From Nilaparvata lugens (Eukaryota > Arthropoda > Insecta > Hemiptera > Delphacidae), in the NCBI RefSeq assembly GCF_014356525.2, contig NC_052512.1:97555-161554 (forward strand): 64,000 bases of DNA. Reading direction: 5' to 3'. This document shows, one piece after another, positions 34,131-45,127 of this stretch. Numbering within the stretch: the stretch's first letter is position 1; each line of letters begins with the position of its first letter. The notes under the pieces were generated by a model. That model ran no database searches. It had not been told where the DNA came from and saw only the letters and a program-made list of their open reading frames with translations. The position numbers and the translations under genes are program-made.

Positions 34131-34939
34131 CTAACTTGTCATGTGTTATGAGTAAAACTATTCAGAATTTCTTTTTCATTAAATCACCTTCCGGCAGTCG
34201 CGCTGTTGTAAAAAAGTAGAACAGTGTCATTTTTTTGCTGCACAAAACTATTGAATGGGGTGGTGTCAGTGAATGAGTCACCTATGCATTCCAGAACTTT
34301 CCCCCATCACTCCACTGAGTTGCAGTATCAACCGAGCAATGTTTCATTCTTTAGGTGCCATTTAGTCGCCACAGTGCATAAGATAGGGAAAGACTGTATA
34401 CGGGGACTGTGAACGAACCAATAACACAGAATTGATGGCTTGCTTGATGTACCTTATTGGGCTATGAAATGGTAATCATCCAAATGTTCATAGGCGTAAA
34501 ATAGTCCAAGAAGATGGAAAAAGTAATTATACAAATAATTAATATGTTTTGAGAGTGAACAGAGTACATAACACTAGGAAATTGGATGTTGTAAAAAATA
34601 CAGTTAGTTAGAAAATAGTTAGTTGGAATAAATTTCTTATAATGTGTCCTCTACATGTTTAGTTTGTTCTGTGGGAAATTGACCTACTCCACTATGGCCT
34701 ACCATGTTCTAGAGTGGGTTTTGTTTTTTTTCTTGTGCTCATAATACTGTATTATAATTAGTATTTAGTGTTTAAAAGTCATTAGGTGGTAAGTTGTTGT
34801 TTGAAATAATGTTTTCTATGTTCGGTTTTCCTTTGCTCATCAACTAATATAAGTACACTTATCCATTATTACCTTATTCACCTAAGAAATTGGTTCAGTG
34901 ATTAATTGCAAACTCTATATAGCCTAACATGCATATCAT
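34131..34939. other. Arm-specific insertion, no gene seen
   Basis: Follows the transposase fragment; a 62-codon frame at 34224-34412 has no motif. It is absent from the corresponding junction near 46470 in the right arm, so it may be the 3' part of the same mobile element. Confidence 0.4.
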
Positions 34940-35729
34940 GATACAAGCCGTCAGGCTCGCTTCGCTCGCTATATCCGTCTAGCCCAGGGACCCCTGGACC
35001 CCCGACTGGATCGTCCAAAAATGAGATCAGCGGGCTCGCTTCGCTCACCTGCATTTTTAATTTGAGCATGCTTCATTCCATCAGAAAGTCAAAGTACTGA
35101 GAAAACGCAGAAGAGCTGAGAGAACGTTAGAGAAAGCTTATTTTGGGCGTATCTTTCATGAAATATTGGAGTCCATTCATTACAGAATTTTTAGACCCTA
35201 GCTAAACTTCTGTACCGAATTTGAACATTTTCTGTTCATCACTTGAAAAGAACTGGAAAACGCAAAAACAGCTAATTTTGGGCGTATCTTTGGCGTTATT
35301 TCAAATTCCTTCTAACACAACTTATTACACCCCAGCTGAGCTTCTGTAGAGAAATTTGAACACTTCTGTTCATTTGTTCTCGTTAAATCTGAGAGAAAGC
35401 AAAACACGCTGGAAAAACGCTAAATTGGGCGTATCTTCGACGTTATTTCAAATTCCTTCCAATACAACATTATTACACCCTAGCTGAGCTTCTGTACTGA
35501 ATTTGAACATTCTCTGTTCATTTGTTCTCGATAAAGCTGAGAAACGCTAAAAACTGCTGAAAAACGCAGATTTTGGGGGTATCTTTGGAAATTTTTCCAA
35601 ATCCGTTCTTAGTGCGCCTCTAAAGGGCCTACTGAACATACCTACCAAATTTGAACGTTTATGGTCCGGTAGATTTTTAGTTCTGCGAGTGAGTGAGTGA
35701 GTCAGTGCCATTTCGCTTTTATATATATA
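34940..35729 (-). repeat. ~140-bp tandem array, left arm (about 4-5 units)
   Basis: The TTGGGCGTATCTT box recurs at about 35145, 35280, 35427 and 35575. Units share AGCTGAGCTTCTGTA and TTTGAACATTTTCTGTTCAT. The array is bounded by TCGCTTCGCTCGCTATATCC at 34955 and by GAGTGAGTGAGTGAGTCAG with a short (TA)4 at 35721. The right arm has the same array in reverse and much longer. Confidence 0.85.
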
Positions 35730-36311
35730 GATGTACCCGATAATGAATCAAAGTATACAAAGGACAACGATCAAAAGCACACAATCATTATTATTCAGTT
35801 TTCAAATTTGGCCCATCGAGAATTGGAGCCGCAGCAATTGGGCATGGTCGCATTTGAAATTCAAATTCTCCCGATAAAGTTGAGGGGAGAATAAAAAACG
35901 ATTGATTCAATCTCATTACGGGACGAGAGAGAGAATGTATGTCAATTCCGAAAGTGAATAATTCAATATTTTGCAAGTTGTGAGATGAATGGGCACTATG
36001 TTGAGGTGTGGAAGTTGATTGAAGTGTGGTGTTGTTGATTGAGATGACAGCAATCATTGTCATGCGTGGTTTAAAAGACAATTATTTCACAATTACTTGA
36101 TTTGTCAACTTGATTGATTTCTCTTCCACTGCAAAATTGATTTATTTCTATCGATGGCTATCAGTCTAATTATTGTACAGTACGCCTCACGTTACTTTGC
36201 CTCCGTTACTTTGAAACGCCATGTATGATTCGTTGGGTAATATTTACGGCTTTGCAAAACATCATGCTACAAAACTAACTTGAAAGAAGCTCCCCACACA
36301 CGAGATTCACA
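35730..36311. other. Arm sequence without gene
   Basis: Matches 43400-43880 and again 44640-45060 in reverse (CAATCATGGTCATGCATGGT-like and CATTCTCTCTCTCGTCCC). Short frames on both strands repeat with the sequence but show no motif. Confidence 0.5.
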
Positions 36312-36404
36312 ATGGATGAAAGAGTTGAATTGTATCACCAACAATGGAAAGAGCATGTTGAACGGATGTCAGCTGATAGGCTGTGTTGTACTAGAAGGAC
36401 GTAA
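36312..36404 (+). pseudogene. LINE ORF2 tail remnant directly in front of the VNTR
   Basis: A 30-codon frame contains YHQQWKEHVERMSADRL and stops at 36402-36404. This is like the C-terminal part of RTE-like ORF2 proteins (W..HV.RM...RLP). The inverted counterpart near 43205-43320 and the flank at 46500-46560 encode the same words. The 86-bp array starts within about 20 bases, so array and coding remnant form one unit. Confidence 0.5.
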
Positions 36405-37260
36405 CTCCAAAAAGGCTTCTTGTGTATTAGATGCAACACGCTGCTTTCGAGAAAATACACAAGAGCATCTGTTGCTTATGGGAAGATACATTAAATCTCA
36501 TTGTGTATCTTTTCGGAAAGAACACCTTGCTCTCGAGAAGATAGATACAAAAGAGCATCTTCTGCTTATGGAAAGATGGATTGAAGCTCATTATGTATCT
36601 TTTCGGATGCAACACATTGCTTTCGAGAGGTTACACAAGAGGATCTCCTGCTTATAGAAAGATGCATTGAAGCTCATTATGTATCTTTTCGGATGCAGCA
36701 CGTTGCTTTTGAGAAGATACAAAAGAGCATCTTTTCCTAATGGAGAGATACATTAAAGCTCCTTGTGTATCTTTTCGGATGCAATACTTTGCTTTCGAGA
36801 AGATACAAAAGAGCATATTCTGCTTATGGAAAGATGCATTGAAGCTCATTATGTATCTTTTCGGATGCAACACGTTGATATCGAGAAGATACAAAAGAGT
36901 TTCTCCTGCTCATGGAATGATGCATTGAAGCTCATTATGTATCTTTACGGATGCAACACCTTGCTCTCGAGAAGATACAAAAGAGCATCTTCTGCTTATG
37001 GAAAGATGCATTCAAGCTCATTATGTATCTTTTCGGATGCAACACGTTGATTTCGAGAAGATACAAAAGAGCATCTTCTGCTAATGGAAAGATGCATTGA
37101 AGCTCCATATGTATCTTTACGGATGTACACGGTGCTTTCGAGAAGATACGAAGACCATCTTCTGCTAATGGAAAGATGCATTGAAGCTCATTATGTATCT
37201 TTTCGGATGCAACAGTGTTGCTTTCGAGAAGATACACAAGAGCATCTGTTGCTTATGGAA
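36405..37260 (+). repeat. 86-bp hairpin VNTR, array 3 (about 10 units)
   Basis: Reverse orientation relative to arrays 1 and 2: units read GTATCTTTTCGGATGCAACA, then CGTTGCTTTCGAGAAGATAC, then AGAGCATCTTCTGCTTATGG. Both strands give similar short frames because each unit is nearly self-complementary in part. It corresponds to 42118-43200 in the right arm, which has two to three more units. It ends at CGGGTGGTATTGTAGTCAAG. Confidence 0.9.
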
Positions 37261-37499
37261 GGCTACATTTTGAAATATGTTGATGTTTTTGAACGGGTGG
37301 TATTGTAGTCAAGTGCACTCTGCCGATAAGCGAAGCTACAGGACCCGGATTGTACTGCAGTAGTTAACTTGATTGATTTCCCTTCCACTGCCCAATTAAT
37401 AAATTTCTATCGATGGCTATTAACTTGATTGTGATTTCGTTTGATTGAAGCAGTGCGCGCTGCACAGTCATCGAATAAAAAAAGTGATCCACTAGTGAA

Positions 37500-37665
37500 A
37501 CATCAAACATTTTTCAAAATGTATCCTTCCATAAGCAACAGATGCTCTTGTGTTTTCTCAAAAGCAACGTGTTGCATCCGAAAAGATACTTTGAGCTTCA
37601 ATGCATCTTTCCATTAGCAGAAGATGCTCTCTTGTATCTTCTCAAAAGCAACGTGTTGCATCCAC
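37500..37665 (-). repeat. 86-bp hairpin VNTR, array 4 (about 2 units)
   Basis: Two units on the far side of a roughly 240-bp spacer containing ATCGATGGCTATTAACTTG. Mirror image of 41710-41850. Confidence 0.85.
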
Positions 37666-37770
37666 AAGATAGAACACGACAACTTTTTCTGTGGCTATCA
37701 GAAAGTTTAGTAGATACAATATTATGTAATGAAATAGAATTACCACAGGCTTGCTCATATTTCAAATAGC

Positions 37771-39150
37771 GAGTTTCAAATTCATAAATATATAATTAAT
37801 ACTGATACTTATACTTCCAATCAATACAAAATTCTGCAAACAAAAACCTGTTCGGTCTATAAGTTTGATATGATATACTTTGTTCAATTAACAAAATTAA
37901 ATTAATAAATAATCAAACATGAGATTCAGGGATTTATATGAATTCGGGCTGTGCATGGAAGTAAGCTTCCTACATATATTAAATAAATTATAAATGTCTA
38001 GAACTATGTGATATTATTCACACGTGGTGACTTTTTATTTAATTCAAGTTAATTTGATTAGCGCTTTTTTATAATTACCCACTGAACGTAGAAAAAACGA
38101 GCTCGTTTGACTTATCAATCACTGAACTGAAGTTCTAGATGGTCTCGTGGATTGAATTAATATTTCCAAAATTAATTAGGTGGGCTCCTTTTCGTCATGC
38201 GGGCTAACGCGTGATCCAGATTTTTATAAGTTTCTTTCGAATTAAAGATTTTTATGGGAATCGTTACAAATTAGAACTCTTTGACAGCACTGAGTTCACA
38301 GATAATGACATTTAATACAATACTTCACATTAAAAAAGGGTTTGGCTTAATAGTTTTTAAAATTTTTAAAAAGAGGAAAAAAGAACCCTAAACTCCATGT
38401 GCATCCTTCCAGGTCGGGATCTAAGCCAGAAGAAGGAGGTTTTCAGAAAAATTTGCCTCTTCCACGAATAATTCTCTAAGCTACTCTCTAATTGGCCTTC
38501 AATTTAATAAACTCAATACAATTGGTTGCCTTGGGATCAGGGCTTCCTCGGCTTTACAATAGAAAAAATTAATAAAAAAGAGTTTTTATACACAATGTAT
38601 GGAGTGTTATCTTAAATTGATTTCATAATAATCCTAACATGCGCGATTTTAAGACATTTAGTTTTTATATAAGTTTGTATACTCTTGATTACCATGCTCT
38701 TTTAGATTATAATAATATTTATACAGAAATAATGGGGGTTCGTACGTCTACACATCGACTTCCTTTAGTATACAAAATATATCCTTTATGAATAAATTTT
38801 ATATAATTAACCTGTATATGGGTTGATCGAATAATCAGCTGATTCGTTCAGTATTGATTCCAGTAGATCCATCTTTTCGAAATGATCTTCTCTGATTTGG
38901 TTCACGTGAAGTTGATCAGGATTGAAATTCAACCGGCTTTTGTGCAACTGGGCCTTTGTGAGGGAAATTTTTGCATTCCTCTGGGAATCAATCTCAATTT
39001 ACTGTGATTAAATAGAACATTTCTGTATGAATGCTATTATGATTTCTTCTTTCGTAATACATTTTCTATGCTTCTGTACTCCAGAGCGAAGCTCAGTCTC
39101 CGATATTTATTCATCAATTGGAATTTGAACAAATTTGATGCAACTTCCAA
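37771..39150. other. Spacer of the inverted duplication, part 1
   Basis: Not found in the right arm. No gene. 38870-39110 is the inverted copy of 1441-1745 (CAACCGGCTTTTGTGCAACT and TACTCCAGAGCGAAGCTC). Confidence 0.5.
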
Positions 39151-39775
39151 TCTATTTCCATCTAATATTGCTAATCTACAGAAACCTCACCAATAACCTA
39201 ACATTCACCCTTTGATTTCCGATCAACCATTCTACCCAGCGTGCCTCCAACCTAATCCCTAGCTGACTTTGTATCAGCCTGTAAGGAAAACCTGATGACT
39301 TGAAAACTTGACGTAATGAATAGCTCAACTCTCCATTTCTTCCAGTATTCAGAGGACTAGTCAAAAAAGGTACTTGACTAATTGAAAACTTGACGACCTG
39401 GTACTTCCAAAACATCATCGTGTTGATCCATTACAGTTGTGAGGAGGAAAAACTGCACCGAACGTTGCTCTGTGTGTATACCCTGTGGCAAGGGCAGGAC
39501 ATAGTGATATTGTTTTACGACTCTCAACAAGCACTCTGCTGAATATGTAAATTTGTCACACAACCAAACACGTCCTGAGGTTGGAAAACTCATTCTGTTT
39601 CACTCACTCTCCCACACGCTCTTCCAAAGTTTCTCTCTCTAACTGATACTCTCCTTGTCCCACTCTCTTCATGGATTAATGTTTTCCACACGCTCTTTCA
39701 AAATTTCTCTCTCTAACTGATATTCTTCCGTGTCTCACTCTCTTCATGGATCAATGTTTTCCACACAACATACAA

Positions 39776-39815
<40 letters not shown>

Positions 39816-40383
39816 AAAAAAATACAAGATGTCCTTCCTAGAAGTATACGATTATTACTGGTCAAATCTCTGATTTTTCCACATTTCACGAACTGCAACT
39901 CTGTCCTCAATGACATACAAGTTACACTCAATGATAAAATTCAGTGCTGCCCAAATTATTGTCTACGTTTTGTTTGAACGCCAAGAACATATCACTCCAG
40001 CACACATTGCTAGTTCCATCCTGAAGTTCCCCGATCAGAGGCGTTCCAGAATAATCAAACTTATTAGAGATACTTCAAAATATGGCAATCTTAATTATTT
40101 CAAAAATGATTTTAAATTTGTTTCCGATGGTAGGAGGATAGGAGGATGGTAGGAGGTTCTCATACTAGAACTGATGCAAATATTCTTAGGATACCCAATC
40201 AAATCAAATCGAATCAAATTGAGCTTATTCACAGAAATCATTACAAATACAGTACACATGTATAAATAATATAAATACTTGTGAATTTTCCCCACATAGA
40301 CAAGTCTGTCAATCAAGTCAATCACCGAACATATTCTACTGAACATATTCTATTATGAATAGTTCCTTGTCAGTGCTTGTCGT
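39151..40383. other. Spacer part 2 with tandem duplication and (CT)n
   Basis: 39613-39760 is a 74-bp tandem duplication (CACACGCTCTTCCAAAG / CACACGCTCTTTCAAAA). A pure CT microsatellite fills 39781-39812. An 80-codon frame at 39910-40152 has no recognised motif. No gene called. Confidence 0.5.
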
Positions 40384-40494
40384 GAATGGAATAAACTTCC
40401 CAACTCTATTAGATGCATTGAGAGCCGAGTGGGCTTCATCCTGTCTTTGAAAAAGTATCTTATAGAGAAAATGACTGAGTCTGCCCAACCCTAG
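40384..40494 (+). pseudogene. C-terminal stub of a LINE ORF2
   Basis: Frame reads EWNKLPNSIRCIES, then FILSLKKYLIEK before a stop at 40492-40494. The WN.LP..IR...S...FK..L..YL pattern is the usual C-terminal tail of CR1/L2/Jockey-type ORF2 proteins. No RT core upstream. 40495-41400 is AT-rich with nothing else recognised. Confidence 0.5.
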
Positions 40495-41400
40495 AGCACT
40501 GCATGACAAATATTCTGATCTACCTTCCTTTCCATTCTTCATTCCATTCATTCATCCATCTCTCATAATATATATTCATCATCCCATCTCAACATTTTCT
40601 GTTACTATTGTATATCGTCATATTACTCAATTAATTTCTGAACTCTTAATAAAATCCCACCTCATAACATTTGTTTCATTTATCTATTTCGAATCATTAA
40701 TTCAATATTGTACTCCCTATTACTCATTCTGATATCATAATTCCCATAGTTCTAGATTTAAATAACATATTCACATGTTATAAGATTCCCAACAGCTCTA
40801 TTGCATTACAACCCGGTCGTGTGTTGATGAGGAGGATATTATTGTATATCCTTCTTAGAGAATCGACAATTATTTGTTGAAACACCGCCGATGTATGAAG
40901 TTACATTACAATTTTATATCATTGTTATTCTAATTGCATTTGAAGGGGTTATAATACAAGGGGTCCAAGTGACATATTGTTAGTTTCGGGAAAATTGAGC
41001 CTAAAGTTTACTTTCACAAATTGAATCTTCATTAATGAAATGAATATAGAAATTATATTCACCTATTCCTATAACTATTTAGTATACTTTTACCAAATCA
41101 AACGTACAGTTTCATGTCTCAAATTGCTCTTCCTTCTCAATTATAAGCTAAATAGTGATAAAAAGTATCACTTGTACCCCTTGTTCACCAAACAAAACTC
41201 TATTGTCTAGCTGCACATAATCTATCAAATTTACCAGCAATTGAACAATGATTAATGATCTCATTGAAATATTATCTGATTCGCAAATTGGTTCTTGAGA
41301 TATCTTTTGCTTGGTGAATAGCTTAATCAAGATTAAATTTAATTTGTTGGATACGAGCAACCGTTGTCCTGTAAACAAGGGATCCAAGTCACTGGACCCC

Positions 41401-41500
41401 NNNNNNNNNNNNNNNNNNNNNNNNNNNNNNNNNNNNNNNNNNNNNNNNNNNNNNNNNNNNNNNNNNNNNNNNNNNNNNNNNNNNNNNNNNNNNNNNNNNN
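41401..41500. other. Assembly gap (100 N)
   Basis: Exactly 100 N, the size commonly used for a gap of unknown length in scaffolding. Sequence right of it enters the inverted arm within about 140 bases. The true distance and relative orientation of the two sides are not shown by the sequence. Confidence 0.95.
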
Positions 41501-41699
41501 TATTATTCAGGATTGTCTCATAATTTTAGAATTAAATATTATATAATAGCTGTCAGCTTGAAAATGTGACTTGTGTGGTCACGAAACCAAGGTACTGTAC
41601 CAATTAAAAATGTAGAATTGGACAATATATGTGTGTTCTATTTCATTACATAATATTGTATCTACTAAACTTTCTGATAGCCACAGAAAAAGTTGTCGT

Positions 41700-41850
41700 G
41701 TTCTATCTTGTTGGATGCAACACGTTGCTTTTGAGAAGATACAAGAGAGCATCTTCTGCTAATGGAAAGATGCATTGAAGCTCAATATGTATCTTTTCGG
41801 ATGCAACACGTTGCTTTTGAGAAGATACACAAGAGCATCTGTTGCTTATG
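41700..41850 (+). repeat. 86-bp hairpin VNTR, array 5 (about 2 units)
   Basis: Mirror of array 4; units include AGCATCTTCTGCTAATGGAA. It is separated from the main array by the ATCGATAGAAATTTATTAAT spacer. Confidence 0.85.
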
Positions 41851-42117
41851 GAAGGATACATTTTGAAAAATGTTTGATGTTTCACTAGTGGATCACTTTT
41901 TTTATTCGATGACTGTGCAGCGCGCACTGCTTCAATCAAACGAAATCACAATCAAGTTAATAGCCATCGATAGAAATTTATTAATTGGGCAGTGGAAGGG
42001 AAATCAATCAAGTTAACTACTGCAGTACAATCCGGGTCCTGTAGCTTCGCTTATCGGCAGAGTGCCACTTGACTACAATACCACCCGTTCAAAAACATCA
42101 AACATATTTCAAAATGT

Positions 42118-43200
42118 AGCCTTCCATAAGCAACAGATGCTCTTGTGTATCTTCTCGAAAGCAACATGTTGCATCCGAAAAGATACATAATGAGCTTCAA
42201 TGCATCTTTCCATTAGCAGAAGATGGTCTTTCGTATCTTCTCGAAAGCAACGTGTTACATCCGTAAAGATACATATTGAGCTTCAATGCATCTTTCCATT
42301 AGCAGAAGATGCTCTTTTGTATCTTCTCGAAATCAACGTGTTGCATCCGAAAAGATACATAATGAGCTTGAATGCATCTTTCCATAAGCAGAAGATGCTC
42401 ATTTGTATCTTCTCGAAAGCAACGTGTTGCAACCGAAAAGATAAATGATGAGCTTCAATGCATCATTCCATGAGCGGAAGATGCTCTTTTGTATCTTCTT
42501 GAAAGCAACGTGTTGCATCCGAAATGATACACAAGGAGCTTCAATGCATCTTTCCATAAGCAGAAGATGCTCTTTTGTATCTTCTCAGAAGCAACGTGTT
42601 GCATCCGAGAAGATACATAATGAGCTTCAATGCATCTTTCCATAAGCAGAAGATGCTCTTTTGTATCTTCTCGAAAGCAACGTGTTGCAACCGAAAAGAT
42701 ACATAATGAGCTTCAATGCATCTTCCCATAAGCAGAAGATGCTCTTTTGTATCTTCTCTAACCAAGCAACGTGTTGCATCCGAAAAGATACATAAGGAGC
42801 TTCAATGCATCTTTCCAGAAGCAGAAGATGCTCTTTCGTATCTTCTCGAAAGCAACGTCTTGCATCCGATAAGATATATATTGAGCTTCAATGCATCTTT
42901 CCATGAGCAGAAGATGCTCTTTTGTATCTTCTCGAAAGCAACGTGTTGCATCCAAAAAGATACATATTGAGCTTCAATGCATCTTTCCATTAGCAGAAGA
43001 TGCTCTTTTGTATCTTCTCGAAAGCAACGTGTTGCATCCGAAAAGATACATAATGAGCTTCAATGCATCTTTCCATAAGCAGAAGATGCTCTTGTGTATC
43101 TTCTCGAAAGCAACGTGTTGCACCCGGAAAGATACATGATGAGCTTCATTGCAGCTTTCCATTAGCAACAGATGCACTTATGTATCTTCTCAGAAGCAAC
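42118..43200 (-). repeat. 86-bp hairpin VNTR, array 6 (about 12.5 units, longest)
   Basis: The GCATCCG junction recurs at 42171, 42257, 42343, 42429, 42515, 42601, 42687, 42776, 42862, 42948, 43034 and 43120: eleven steps, ten of exactly 86 bp and one of 89. In each unit TGTATCTTCTCGAAAGCAAC faces GTTGCATCCGAAAAGATACA (17 of 20 positions pair), and a second short pair GCATCTT / AAGATGC follows. Flanks: CCACCCGTTCAAAAACATC on the left and CTTTTTGGAGTTTCGTCC on the right. Confidence 0.95.
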
Positions 43201-43932
43201 TTGATAAACTAGGAGCTTTTTGGAGTTTCGTCCTTTCAGCACAACACAGCCTATCAGCTGACATTCGTTCAATATGCTCTTCCTATTGTTGGTGATACGT
43301 TGCAACTCTCTCATTCCTGAATAATCTCTGTGTGTACGGAGCTTCCTACAAGTGAGTTTTGTAGCCTGATGTTTTTGCAAAGCCGTAAATATCACCTAAC
43401 GAATCATACCTAGCGTTTCAAAGTTACGTGCCGCGTACTAATAGCCAGACTAATAGCCATCGATAGAAATTCATTAAATTTGCAGTGGAAGGGAAATCAA
43501 TCATGTTGACAACTCAAGTGATTTGCGAAATAATTGTCTTTCAAACGAATGACCATGATTGCTGTCATCTCAATTATCCACACCACTCTTCTAGTAATTT
43601 CCACACCTCAACATAGTGCCCATTCATCTCACAATTTGCAAAATATTGAATTATTCAATTTCCGAATTGACAATACTTTCTCTCTCTCGTCCCGTAATGA
43701 GATTTAATCAATCGTTTTTTATTCTCCCCTCAACTTTGGCGGGAGAATTTGAATTTCAAATGCGACCATGCACCAATTGCTGCGGCACCAACAATTCTCG
43801 ATGGGCCAAATTTGAAAACTGAATAATGATTGTGTGCTTTTGATCGTTGTCCTATGTATACTTGATTTCATTATCGGGTATATAAATATATACGGCTTCA
43901 AACGGCCGTGGCTCCAAACGGCCTTATACAGA

Positions 43933-43933
<1 letters not shown>

Positions 43934-43984
<51 letters not shown>
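43934..43984. repeat. (TA)n microsatellite
   Basis: About 25 TA repeats. The matching site in the left arm (35721) has only four. Confidence 0.9.
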
Positions 43985-43988
<4 letters not shown>

Positions 43989-44059
43989 CGAAATGGCACT
44001 GACTCACACACTCACTCACTCGCAGAACTAAAAATTGACAGGACCAAAAACGTTCAAAT

Positions 44060-45067
44060 TTGGTAGGTATGTTCAGTTTGCCCTTTAGAGGCGCACTAAG
44101 AACGGATTTGAAAAAATTTCCAAATATAAGCCCAAAATCTGCGTTTTTCCAGCGTTTTCACAGCTTTATCGAAAACAAAGATGAACAGAAAATGTTCAAA
44201 TTTAGTACAGAAGCTCAGCTAGGGTGTAATAATGTTGTGTTGGAAGGAATTTGCAATAACGCTAAAGATACGCCCAAAATCTGCGTTTTTCCAGCGTTTT
44301 CTCAGATTTATCGAGAACAAATGAACAGAAAATGTTCAAATTTAGTACAAAAGCTTAGCTAGGGTGTAATAATGTGTTGGAAGGAATTTGCAATAACGCC
44401 AAAGATACGCCCAAAATCTTCGTTTTTCCAGCGTTTTCTCAGATTTATCGAGAACAAATGAACAGAAAATTTTCAAATTTAGTACAGAAGCTCAGCTAGG
44501 GTGTAATAATGTGTTGGAAGGAATTTGCAATAACGCCAAAGATACGCCCAAAATCTGCGTTTTTCCAGCGTTTTCTCAGCTTTATCGAAAACAAAGATAA
44601 ACAGAAAATGTTCAAAGTTACGTGCCGCGTACAATCAGACTAATAGCCATCGATAAAAATTCATTAATTTTGCAGTGGAAGGGAAATCAATCAATTTGAC
44701 AACTCAAGTAATTTGCGAAATAATTGTCTTTCAAACCATGCATGACCATGATTGCTGTCATCTCAATTATCCACACCACACTACTAATTTCCACACCTCA
44801 ACATAGTGCCCATTCATCCTACAACTTGCAAAATATTGAATTATTCAATTTCCGAATTGACAATACATTCTCTCTCTCGTCCCGTAATGAGATTGAATCC
44901 ATCGTTTTTTATTCTCTCCTCAACTTTGGCGGGAGAATTTGAATTTCAAATGCGACCATGCCCCAATTGCTGCGGCTTCAACAATTCTCGATGGGCTAAA
45001 TTTGAAAACTGAATAATGATTGTGTGCTTTTGATCGTTGTCCTATGTATACTTGATTTCATTATCGA

Positions 45068-45127
<60 letters not shown>

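Larger units (their letters stand above)
30770..37770 (+). repeat. Left arm of a large inverted duplication (core)
   Basis: Read in reverse complement, this segment matches 41640-47559 and then 59494-60250, in the same order. Anchors: GCCACAGAAAAAGTTGTCGT (37.7/41.68 kb); the Cys-box-like CATCGATAGAAATTTATT (37.4/41.97); GATGATTCGTTGGGTAATAT-type block (36.2/43.4); the GAGTGAGTGAGTGAGTCAG block (35.7/44.0); TCATCGGTCTTTCTCTC (33.03/47.45); and AGGATAAGATGAGACCTCAA (31.06/59.95). Outer anchors continue to 25260/64000. Arms differ by insertions, array lengths and many substitutions. Confidence 0.85.

Noticed and set aside
36280..37308. Many 60-125 codon frames on both strands over the 86-bp arrays (also 41.7-43.2, 28.2-28.6, 33.3-33.95 and 46.4-46.9 kb)
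   Set aside because: They follow the 86-bp repeat unit (86 is not a multiple of three, so frames cycle) and look alike on both strands because the unit is partly self-complementary. They are satellite translation, not genes.
42118..43200. CRISPR array
   Set aside because: Regular spacing suggested it, but the whole 86-bp unit is repeated with no unique spacers, and the context is a eukaryotic genome full of LINEs and LTR elements.
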